Assembly: GCA_023262365.1 (NCBI GenBank) | Contig: JALRBF010000315.1 | Span: forward strand, 1-6,605 | Length of the DNA stretch: 6,605 nucleotides | Source of the DNA: Burkholderiaceae bacterium | GTDB taxonomy: Bacteria; Pseudomonadota; Gammaproteobacteria; Burkholderiales; Burkholderiaceae_C | Reading direction: 5' to 3' | Part shown: positions 1 through 5,632 of the stretch, piece after piece | Layout of the letters: each line of letters starts with the position of its first letter | Numbering within the stretch: the first letter of the stretch is position 1 | Made by a program: the position numbers and the translations under genes | Notes under the pieces: generated by a model | Databases searched by the model: none | What the model was told of the DNA's origin: nothing | Seen by the model: only the letters and a program-made list of their open reading frames with translations

Positions 1-349
1 GGTTCAGCAGGTACGTTAGCTCGGCATGGCGCAGCGCCGCGTGCACCGGCACCACCGACACGCCGAGTGCATTGAGCGCCCACCAGTGGTAGAAAAACTC
101 TGGCCGATTGTCCAGCAACAACGCCACCCGGTGCCCGTGGCCATAGCCGGCGTCGGCGTAGCGCTGGCGCAGGCTTTGGGTGTGCGCCAAGGCCTGAGCG
201 TAAGATACGCTACCCGGGGTCAGCCCATAGGTGGCAGCGGTAACCGGCTCAAGCACCAACAAATCGGAATCGGGTCGGGCTTGCGCCACCGCAGCCAGCA
301 CGTGGTAAACCGTAAGTTGCTGCGGCCCTACTTCGGGGGCGAGTGCCAT
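1..349 (-). CDS. AMP-dependent acyl-CoA synthetase/ligase, N-terminal part only
   Basis: This is the start of an acyl/aryl-CoA ligase of the AMP-binding (ANL) superfamily, which activates a carboxylic acid with ATP and joins it to coenzyme A in the cytoplasm. Reading from the ATG at 349, 116 codons stay open to the left edge. The family is shown by residues about 72-116: a hydrophobic strand (RVALLLDNRPEFF, about 74-86), then WWALNALGVSVVPVH (about 89-103) and an R-x-x-E-L-x-Y-L block near the edge, which is the usual first conserved block of this family. The ATP-binding P-loop and the catalytic lysine would lie beyond the edge, so activity and substrate cannot be judged. The start is 9 bp after the stop of the dioxygenase beta gene, with TAAGG, which includes that stop codon, as a modest ribosome binding site. 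The position last in the operon suggests it activates the imported acid or a product of the dioxygenase. Family call is firm; aryl versus fatty acid preference is not known. Confidence 0.87.
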   Translation of the reverse strand, partial: MALAPEVGPQQLTVYHVLAAVAQARPDSDLLVLEPVTAATYGLTPGSVSYAQALAHTQSLRQRYADAGYGHGHRVALLLDNRPEFFYHWWALNALGVSVVPVHAALRHAELTYLLN

Positions 350-358
350 GGGTATGCC

Positions 359-838
359 TTACATAAAAAGTTGAATGTTGCCAAATGCCGCGTCGCAATT
401 GACCAAATCGACGCGCTTGAGCTGCATGCGCAAGGCCCCATCTTGCAGCAGCAAATGGTGCGTCGTCCACCCCGCGTAAAGCGTTTGCTCGTCGCCACGC
501 GTTTCGGTGTAGTGAAACGCGGTGCGCACCTCGCCGCCTTGGTCGTCCACCCGCAACACGCGCGGCTGTTGCAACAAGTGGTGGCAGCGGCTCGCCGGTT
601 GCTGCGAAAAGGTACGCTTGCCCTTGAGTCGCTCGATGCGGGTAGCCAACAGCACGCGGTCTTCATTCATTAACGACCCCACCAAACGCCGCTCTTGTTG
701 CCCCGGCTCCAGCGGCATCCAGTACACCCCGTCAGTGGTGAAAAGGTCAAGCCAGGCGTCAAAATCACCGGTGTCGAGTAACTCGGCTTCGTGGTACACA
801 AAGTCGATAAGCATGGGGGCAGTGACGGCGGTACTCAT
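359..838 (-). CDS. Aromatic ring-hydroxylating dioxygenase, beta (small) subunit
   Basis: This 159-residue protein is the small subunit of a Rieske non-heme iron oxygenase, an NTF2/SnoaL-like cone-shaped fold that packs with the alpha subunit (usually alpha3beta3) and is mainly structural. Length is typical (about 155-190 residues in the family). Recognisable blocks are the N-terminal helix ending in acidic and aromatic residues (FVYHEAELLDTGDFDAWLDL, 13-32, then the YWMP turn at 39-42), the N-E-D-R-V-L-L stretch (58-64) with ATRIERL (65-71), the S-R-C-H-H-L block (83-88), and the C-terminal strand KRVDLVNCD followed by GNIQLFM (141-159). The ATG at 838 overlaps the stop of the alpha gene by 4 bp (ATGA), and no good Shine-Dalgarno lies before it, so translation is probably coupled to the alpha subunit, which would help keep the two subunits at equal amounts. 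It lacks the iron centres, as expected. Family call is firm; the substrate class cannot be read from this subunit. Confidence 0.93.
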   Translation of the reverse strand: MSTAVTAPMLIDFVYHEAELLDTGDFDAWLDLFTTDGVYWMPLEPGQQERRLVGSLMNEDRVLLATRIERLKGKRTFSQQPASRCHHLLQQPRVLRVDDQGGEVRTAFHYTETRGDEQTLYAGWTTHHLLLQDGALRMQLKRVDLVNCDAAFGNIQLFM

Positions 839-2154
839 GCGTCTTGCGGCTCGGTCATGTACTTAAGCCAGGCTCGGTATTGGTTGCGCATTTGGGCCTC
901 GCTGGTGCCGTTGACCACGGCTTCGTCTTGCTCGGCCTCATTGGCTTGGTGCAAGCGCCCCACGTTGACCCACTGCGCCGCGCGTGTGTGCAGGCTGCGC
1001 TGGGCACGCTCGTACATTTCAAGGTCATCGTGCCCCACCACCGAGGTAGGGGCATTGATGAGGCGTTGGTACAACAAGGTACGCGCCAGTAGCTCGTCGG
1101 GGGCGCCCACCAATTGAAACGTCCACGACTCGACCAGCGTGCGGTTGGCGGCAATGGGCTTGAACAACCGCAAACACTGGATGGGGCCTTTGACCATGAT
1201 GTTGGGAAAGTAAATGGTGTTGTGCCGCACTTCACCCAAAATTTGCTTGGCGCGCGCCTCACCATACGCCGCTTGCATGGCTTCCCAGTAACCGGCAATG
1301 GGCGAGTAAGCCGCGTGGATCGAATCGGCCGTGCCGGTGTGGCCGTGTCCGTTGCGCCAGGTGCGTATGCCCATGCCCTCAAAAAACTCATAAGGGCTCA
1401 CAAACGGAGCAAATAACTCAACGGCTGCGGGCTTGGGGGTGCCTTCAGGGGCTGCCTTCCACACCTTCACCGCGGTTCCGGCCGAGGACTCGTGCGCCAC
1501 CATGGGATGGCAGGTGTCGGTTTGGTTCTCAACCAGCATCTTCCAGTTGCACGGGTGCATGTAGCGGTACACGCCGCCAGCAACCACCAATTTGCCCTCG
1601 GGCGAGCGGTCGACCATGTTGTCGAGTGTGGAGAGCGAATCACCAAAAAACGACTCAAACGATTCGCCCGTGTCGCTTAATCGGCAAAACACAAAGTCGC
1701 GGTACACGTGCACCGCGCCCACGGCGCGCATGCCTTGCTTGGCCTCGCAGGCGTCTAGGCCGCCCGAGTCGTAGCCCTGCTTGAGCGGGATGGCCAGCAA
1801 GCTGCCATCGGTGCGGTACGTCCAAGCGTGGTAGGGACACCTGAAGTACTTGCCGGTGTTGCCCTGCGTGTCACCCACCACTTGCACGCCCTTGTGCGCA
1901 CAGCGGTTGTAAAGCACGCGAATGTCGTTGGGCGCGTGGCGCACCATAACCACCGGCTGATCACCCACGGTGGTGGTGAAGTAATCGGCCACCTGCGGTA
2001 CCTGACTGGCGTGGCCCACATAAACCCATGTGCGGCTAAAAAGCCGCTGCATTTCGAGATCAAACAGATCTTGACTGGTGTACACGTCGCGGTGCACTTC
2101 GCGCTCGCGAATCAGCGCCTGCAACGATTCATTCGACCAATGATTGGTGTTCAT
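835..2154 (-). CDS. Aromatic ring-hydroxylating dioxygenase, alpha (large) Rieske subunit
   Basis: This is the catalytic subunit (439 residues, normal length) of a Rieske non-heme iron dioxygenase, which uses O2 and electrons from a reductase to hydroxylate an aromatic ring in the cytoplasm. The N-terminal Rieske [2Fe-2S] domain has ligands C85, H87, C106 and H109 (C-A-H, 18 residues, C-P-Y-H). The catalytic domain has the block W204-K205, E209-N210, D213, H216 and H221: H216 and H221 are the expected mononuclear iron ligands, D213 the inter-subunit electron-bridge aspartate, and D376 or D377 (in HDDLEMYERAQ) the third iron ligand. I chose the ATG at 2154 because a near-perfect Shine-Dalgarno sits just before it; the frame is open slightly further upstream only through that site. 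The adjacent beta gene confirms an alpha/beta oxygenase. Position 215 before the iron histidine is Cys where benzoate- and naphthalene-type enzymes have Tyr. No reductase or ferredoxin gene is in view. Class is certain; substrate is unknown, with a benzoate/anthranilate-like aromatic acid as the most natural guess. Confidence 0.95.
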   Translation of the reverse strand: MNTNHWSNESLQALIREREVHRDVYTSQDLFDLEMQRLFSRTWVYVGHASQVPQVADYFTTTVGDQPVVMVRHAPNDIRVLYNRCAHKGVQVVGDTQGNTGKYFRCPYHAWTYRTDGSLLAIPLKQGYDSGGLDACEAKQGMRAVGAVHVYRDFVFCRLSDTGESFESFFGDSLSTLDNMVDRSPEGKLVVAGGVYRYMHPCNWKMLVENQTDTCHPMVAHESSAGTAVKVWKAAPEGTPKPAAVELFAPFVSPYEFFEGMGIRTWRNGHGHTGTADSIHAAYSPIAGYWEAMQAAYGEARAKQILGEVRHNTIYFPNIMVKGPIQCLRLFKPIAANRTLVESWTFQLVGAPDELLARTLLYQRLINAPTSVVGHDDLEMYERAQRSLHTRAAQWVNVGRLHQANEAEQDEAVVNGTSEAQMRNQYRAWLKYMTEPQDA

Positions 2155-2156
2155 TT

Positions 2157-2164
2157 CACCTCCC
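2157..2164 (-). promoter_or_regulatory. Strong ribosome binding site of the dioxygenase alpha gene
   Basis: On the minus strand GGGAGGTG is followed by AA and the ATG at 2154, close to the full anti-Shine-Dalgarno complement. It lies in the 27-bp gap after the livF-like stop. It decides the start of the alpha gene: a TTG four codons upstream (2166) in the same frame would place this site inside the coding region. It is the best ribosome binding site seen in the window. Confidence 0.8.
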
Positions 2165-2181
2165 AACCGAGAGGCCTGATG

Positions 2182-2883
2182 TTACAACCCAAGAAAGCGC
2201 TCGCGCACATCGGGTTGTTGATTCAATTCGCCACTCGTGCCCGTCCATACCACCTGGCCGCGTTGTATCACCACGTGCCGGTCGGCCAGTTTGACCAAGT
2301 CGTGCAAGTTTTTGTCTACCACCAAAATAGACAAGCCCGTGGCGCGCAATTGCGCCAGCACCGCCCAGATTCGGCGCCTGACCAGCGGCGCCAACCCTTC
2401 GGTGGCTTCATCCAGTATCAACAGCTCCGGGTTGGTCATTAAGGCGCGCCCAATGGCCAGCATTTGTTGCTCACCACCGGAGAGCAAGTTGCCCATCGAG
2501 CCCAAACGCGGGACCAGCTCGGGGAAGAACGCCAACACCGAATCGAGCGTCCATGGCTCGGCGTGTGCCAAGTGGTTGGAGGCCGTGGCCACCAGGTTTT
2601 CTCGCGCGGTGAGGTTGGGAAAAATTTGTCTGCCCTCAGGCACCAACCCCAAGCCCAAATTGGCGATTTGGTACGAGGGCTTGCCCGTGATGTCTTGCCC
2701 CCGCCAACGCACCTGCCCACCGCTGGGCTTAACCATGCCCATGGTGGCGTGAATGGTGGTGGTTTTGCCCATGCCGTTGCGGCCCAGCAGCGTCACCACC
2801 TCGCCAGCGGCCACGCCAAAGTCAACCCCAAACAGGGCTTGAGACGCACCGTAATGCGCGGTTAAGCCACTGACCTCAAGCAT
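2182..2883 (-). CDS. livF: HAAT-family ABC importer ATPase, LivF-like
   Basis: This 233-residue protein is the second ATP-binding subunit of the branched-chain amino acid-type importer; it pairs with the LivG-like ATPase on the cytoplasmic face. Visible parts in order: Walker A GRNGMGKTT (34-42), Q-loop region PEGRQIFPN (82-90, a LivF hallmark), ABC signature LSGGEQQ (134-140), Walker B LLILDEA with D158 and catalytic E159 (154-160). At the switch position the sequence is VVDKN (188-192), where LivF proteins usually have VEQN; like other LivF proteins it lacks the switch histidine. Length matches LivF (about 233-240). The start is the ATG at 2883, preceded by GAGGTG at 2888-2893 and giving the normal MLEV-type N-terminus. 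An extended reading up to 3036 in this frame only adds out-of-frame sequence from the livG gene and has no family resemblance. The gene overlaps livG by 8 bp. The symbol names the family; transported ligand is inferred to be an aromatic compound rather than leucine. Confidence 0.93.
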   Translation of the reverse strand: MLEVSGLTAHYGASQALFGVDFGVAAGEVVTLLGRNGMGKTTTIHATMGMVKPSGGQVRWRGQDITGKPSYQIANLGLGLVPEGRQIFPNLTARENLVATASNHLAHAEPWTLDSVLAFFPELVPRLGSMGNLLSGGEQQMLAIGRALMTNPELLILDEATEGLAPLVRRRIWAVLAQLRATGLSILVVDKNLHDLVKLADRHVVIQRGQVVWTGTSGELNQQPDVRERFLGL

Positions 2884-3643
2884 GGGGCACCTCGGCTTCG
2901 TCTTCGCCCAAATAGGCCGCAAGCACCTGCGCATTGGTACGTATGGCCTGCGGCGTGTCGGTGGCAATAATATGCCCGGCCACCAGCACCGAAATGCGGT
3001 CAGCCAACGCGAACACGGCGTCCATATCGTGCTCAATAAGCACCATGGTGCGCTGGCCCTTTAGCCCTTGGAGCAACTCGACCATCTTCACGCTCTCTTC
3101 GGCGCCCAAACCCGCCATGGGCTCATCCAGCAGCAACAACGGCGCCTTAGAGGCTAGCGCCATGGCCATCTCCACACGCCGGTGTTCGCCATGCGACAGG
3201 GCGGCGGCCGCCAAGTCGGCTTTTTCCTCAAGGCCCACCAACGCCAGATTCTGCAGCGCCTGCTGCTGAATGTGCTGCTCGGTGCGGGCAGCGCGTACAA
3301 AGCGAAACGAACTGCCCTCGGTGGCCTGCACCGCCAAGGCCACGTTGTCGCGCACACTTAAGTCCATGATGAGCGAGGTGATTTGAAACGACCGCGCCAT
3401 GCCCAGCTGGGCCCGGCGATGCGCAGGCATGCGCGTGATGTCGCGCCCGTTAAAGCGAATGATGCCCCGATCCGGGTACTCCCAGCCGCAAAGCTGGCTA
3501 ATCAACGTGGTTTTGCCTGCGCCGTTGGGACCAATGACAGCGTGCAGCTCACCGGCTTGCACACTTAGGTGCAAATCGTCGGTGGCGTGTACCCCACCAA
3601 ACGATTTGTAAAGGCCCACGGCCTCAAGCACGGGGGTGGTCAT
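2876..3643 (-). CDS. livG: HAAT-family ABC importer ATPase, LivG-like
   Basis: This 255-residue protein is the first ATP-binding subunit of the importer, with the length and motif set of LivG. It shows Walker A GPNGAGKTT (38-46), the Q-loop glutamine Q87 in RSFQIT, the signature LSHGEHR (149-155), Walker B LLLDEP with D173 and E174, and a complete switch motif IEHDM with H205. The stretch with the LivG-type G-W-x-x-P-D-x-G turn follows Walker A. The signature has His in the third place (LSHGE rather than LSGGQ), a variation common in this HAAT subgroup. LivG has the switch histidine and LivF does not, so ATP sites in the heterodimer are likely unequal, as usual in this family. The ATG at 3643 overlaps the livM-like stop by 4 bp (ATGA), so translation is probably coupled; only a weak GGTAAG precedes it. 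The 3' end overlaps the livF-like start by 8 bp. Confidence 0.94.
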   Translation of the reverse strand: MTTPVLEAVGLYKSFGGVHATDDLHLSVQAGELHAVIGPNGAGKTTLISQLCGWEYPDRGIIRFNGRDITRMPAHRRAQLGMARSFQITSLIMDLSVRDNVALAVQATEGSSFRFVRAARTEQHIQQQALQNLALVGLEEKADLAAAALSHGEHRRVEMAMALASKAPLLLLDEPMAGLGAEESVKMVELLQGLKGQRTMVLIEHDMDAVFALADRISVLVAGHIIATDTPQAIRTNAQVLAAYLGEDEAEVPHA

Positions 3644-4626
3644 GGCTTACCCTGCCTGCCTGCGCTGGGCTGCAGACGCAACCACTGCGCCAACCCGCCC
3701 TTGCTGTACAGCACCACCAACATCAACATCAAGCCAAAGGGCAGCTGCCAGTACACCGTAAAGTGCGACAACAGCTCCTCAATCAAAATAAACGCCGCCG
3801 CACCAAGCACCGGGCCCACCATCACTGCCACGCCGCCCAGAATCACCATGAACATCAACTCGCCCGAGCGCGTCCAATCCATCATCTCAGGTGAAATGTA
3901 AGCCGTAAAGTTAGCCAGCAAAAACCCGGCGTACCCGGCAATTACGGCGGCAATGACGTAGGCGGTTAATTGGTAGCGAAAAATATCAAAACCCAGCATC
4001 GTCACGCGTTGCGGGTTGCCGCGTGCGCCTTGCAGCACTTGGCCAAAACGCGAATTCACCAGCATGCGCAGCAGCGCCAACACCGCCAGCAAGGACACAA
4101 AGCACAACGCATACAGCTGCAGCGGGTCATCCAGCGACACACCTGGCAGCTCGGAGCGGCTCAAAATCGTTAAACCATCGTCTCCGCCGTAGGTTTTAAT
4201 GGAAACCAAGGCGTAGTAAAGCATCTGCGAGAACGCCATGGTGATCATGATGAAGTACACGCCTTTGGTGCGCAAGCTAATCGCCCCAGTGATAACAGCA
4301 AACACCGCGCACACCACCAAGCCCACTGCCAAATGCACCCAACCCGATTCTGTGGCCAAGCCCCAAAAATCCAAGCCGCCATAAACGGAGTGAAATACCG
4401 GAATGCCTACTGCGTATGCACCCAAGCCGAGGTACGCCGCGTGGCCAAACGAGACCAACCCACCATACCCCAAAATAAAGTTAAGACTGGCCGCGGCAAT
4501 AGCCAAAATCACCAACCGGGTGGCCACGTCGAGCCAAAACGCATGACCCATGAAATAAAGCGAGGTTGGGATGACCGCCAGGGCGAGCAGCAGCACCGTG
4601 GTAACGACACGAAAGGACAAGTTCAC
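3640..4626 (-). CDS. livM: HAAT-family ABC importer permease, LivM-like
   Basis: This 328-residue integral membrane protein is the second permease of the importer, forming the inner-membrane channel with the LivH-like protein. Hydrophobic segments run through most of the chain (roughly 8-10). Family landmarks: LNFILGYGGLVSFGHAAYLG (48-67), the LRTKGVYFIMITMAFSQM region (118-135), the cytoplasmic coupling region GARGNPQRVTMLGFDIFRYQ (200-219), and ILGGVAVMVGPVLGAA (262-277). The length is that of short LivM proteins, without the N-terminal extension of the E. coli protein. The start is a GTG at 4626, chosen because it gives a normal N-terminus ahead of the first membrane helix and has GAGG seven bases upstream, overlapping the livH-like stop; the gap between the genes is 4 bp. 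The 3' end overlaps livG by 4 bp. The polar C-terminal tail after about residue 310 is unremarkable. Confidence 0.94.
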   Translation of the reverse strand: MNLSFRVVTTVLLLALAVIPTSLYFMGHAFWLDVATRLVILAIAAASLNFILGYGGLVSFGHAAYLGLGAYAVGIPVFHSVYGGLDFWGLATESGWVHLAVGLVVCAVFAVITGAISLRTKGVYFIMITMAFSQMLYYALVSIKTYGGDDGLTILSRSELPGVSLDDPLQLYALCFVSLLAVLALLRMLVNSRFGQVLQGARGNPQRVTMLGFDIFRYQLTAYVIAAVIAGYAGFLLANFTAYISPEMMDWTRSGELMFMVILGGVAVMVGPVLGAAAFILIEELLSHFTVYWQLPFGLMLMLVVLYSKGGLAQWLRLQPSAGRQGKP

Positions 4627-4630
4627 GCGC

Positions 4631-4637
4631 CTACCTC
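4631..4637 (-). promoter_or_regulatory. Ribosome binding site of livM overlapping the livH stop codon
   Basis: On the minus strand GAGGTAG includes the TAG stop of the livH-like gene and leads, after GCGC, to the GTG at 4626. The arrangement supports the GTG start and lets a terminating ribosome restart at livM. Confidence 0.6.
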
Positions 4638-5554
4638 ACCTTGGGGGGAAATAAGCCCTGAGGCTTAAACGCCAATACAACGGCCATGATCAGGTAGATG
4701 AGCATGGCAGATATGGCGGGAGCCGAATTCTCGGCTGCGTTGGCTGAAAGCACCAGCCCCAACGCCACGTCCAAAAACGAACGACCGAGCGTATCAATCA
4801 TACCGATGATGAGCGCGGCAATGAATGAGCCCTTGATTGAGCCAATACCGCCCACAATAATCACCACAAACGCCGTAATGATGATGGCGTTGCCCATGCC
4901 CAACGAGGCCTCGGTAATGGGCGTAATGAGCATGCCCGCCAGGCCAGCAAGTACCGCCCCCATTGAAAACACCAACGTAAACAACAATTCGATGTTGATG
5001 CCTAAGGCAGCCACCATTTGCCTGTTGGAGGCGCCAGCGCGTATGAGCATACCCAGCTTGGTGCGGGTGACCAACCAAAAAAGTCCAAGCGCGGCCAGCA
5101 GCCCGGCGCCAATAATCACCAGTCGGTATTTGGGCAGCACCAGCGTCTCACCCAACACAATTTGACCCTTGAGATAGTCGGGCAGCGCCACGGGGATGCC
5201 CTCAGGGCCCCAAATGAGGTGGGCCGAGGTATTGAGTACCAAAATCAGGCCAAACGTGGCCAACACATGGTCCAAATGCCCACGCGCGTACAAACGGCGC
5301 GCCACCAGCCGCTCAATGCCCCATCCCACCAGTGCCGTCAGGGGCAGGGCCAACAGCACGGCCCATACAAAGCCGCCCACCAAAAAGCTTAGGGAGGCGC
5401 AAATCATCGCGCCCACCATGTAAAGCGAGGCATGCGCCAAATTCACAAAGTCCAAAATGCCAAACACCAAGGTCAGGCCAGACGCGACCATAAACAACAA
5501 CAGCCCCAGTTGCAGGCCATTGATCACTTGCATGAGTAGCAGGGTACCGTCCAC
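4631..5554 (-). CDS. livH: HAAT-family ABC importer permease, LivH-like
   Basis: This 307-residue integral membrane protein is the first permease of the importer. Its N-terminal signature is complete: GLTLVFGILDFVNLAHASLY (26-45) with NLAH at 38-41. It also has the cytoplasmic coupling stretch TKLGMLIRAGASNRQMVAAL (165-184), the segment GNAIIITAFVVIIVGGIGSI (221-240), and the C-terminal KPQGLFP end (297-303). About eight hydrophobic segments can be seen. The frame begins at a GTG at 5554 with AGGG seven bases upstream (5562-5565), which I prefer; an ATG at 5533 (residue 8) is possible but has no comparable ribosome binding site. Either start keeps the first helix. It is the first gene after the tandem hairpins, so its transcription probably depends on read-through from the binding-protein gene; no convincing separate promoter was seen in the 78-bp gap. 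Confidence 0.93.
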   Translation of the reverse strand: MDGTLLLMQVINGLQLGLLLFMVASGLTLVFGILDFVNLAHASLYMVGAMICASLSFLVGGFVWAVLLALPLTALVGWGIERLVARRLYARGHLDHVLATFGLILVLNTSAHLIWGPEGIPVALPDYLKGQIVLGETLVLPKYRLVIIGAGLLAALGLFWLVTRTKLGMLIRAGASNRQMVAALGINIELLFTLVFSMGAVLAGLAGMLITPITEASLGMGNAIIITAFVVIIVGGIGSIKGSFIAALIIGMIDTLGRSFLDVALGLVLSANAAENSAPAISAMLIYLIMAVVLAFKPQGLFPPKVR

Positions 5555-5570
5555 ACCTAAGCCCTAATTT

Positions 5571-5604
5571 GGCAATAAAACGAAGGGCCGGCAAACACCG
5601 GCCC
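5571..5604 (-). terminator. Terminator-like stem-loop between the binding-protein gene and livH
   Basis: On the minus strand a perfect 7-bp, all G/C stem (GGGCCGG with CCGGCCC, 5598-5604 and 5585-5591) closes a 6-base loop (TGTTTG), followed by TTCGTTTTATT. The stem and the T-rich tail have the look of a rho-independent terminator, but the tail is interrupted by CG, so it is likely leaky. Its place after the binding-protein gene and before the permease genes fits partial termination or 3'-end protection that makes the binding protein more abundant than the membrane parts, as is common in such importers. Function is inferred; the structure is seen. Confidence 0.65.
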
Positions 5605-5612
5605 CTCTGCTA

Positions 5613-5627
5613 GCGGCTCAATGCCGC
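5613..5627 (-). repeat. Second stem-loop just after the binding-protein stop codon
   Basis: A 5-bp G/C stem (GCGGC with GCCGC) closes a 5-base loop (ATTGA on the minus strand). It begins 5 bases after the stop codon at 5633 and stands 8 bases before the larger terminator-like hairpin. It has no T tract of its own. It may serve with the second hairpin to block 3' exonucleases or modulate read-through, or may be chance given its short stem. Confidence 0.4.
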
Positions 5628-5632
5628 ATCAA

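Noticed and set aside
26..673. A 215-codon plus-strand open frame over the ligase, beta-subunit region
   Set aside because: It lies antisense to two well-supported genes, its translation is rich in Arg, His and Gln as expected for a shadow of a GC-rich gene, and it shows no family motif.
2155..2166. Upstream TTG start for the dioxygenase alpha subunit
   Set aside because: The four extra codons are made of the Shine-Dalgarno sequence itself, so the ATG at 2154 is the start.
1828..2442. A 204-codon plus-strand open frame across the livF/dioxygenase alpha junction
   Set aside because: It is antisense to two strongly identified genes and shows no recognisable domain or ribosome binding site that would favour it.
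2884..3036. N-terminal extension of the LivF-like protein by about 51 residues
   Set aside because: The added residues come from the livG gene read in another frame and resemble nothing in the family; the ATG at 2883 has its own ribosome binding site and gives the normal N-terminus.
5555..5632. A separate promoter for livH in the gap
   Set aside because: A TTGCCA on the minus strand could pass for a -35 box, but a -10 box at proper spacing would fall in or at the start of the gene and none is convincing.
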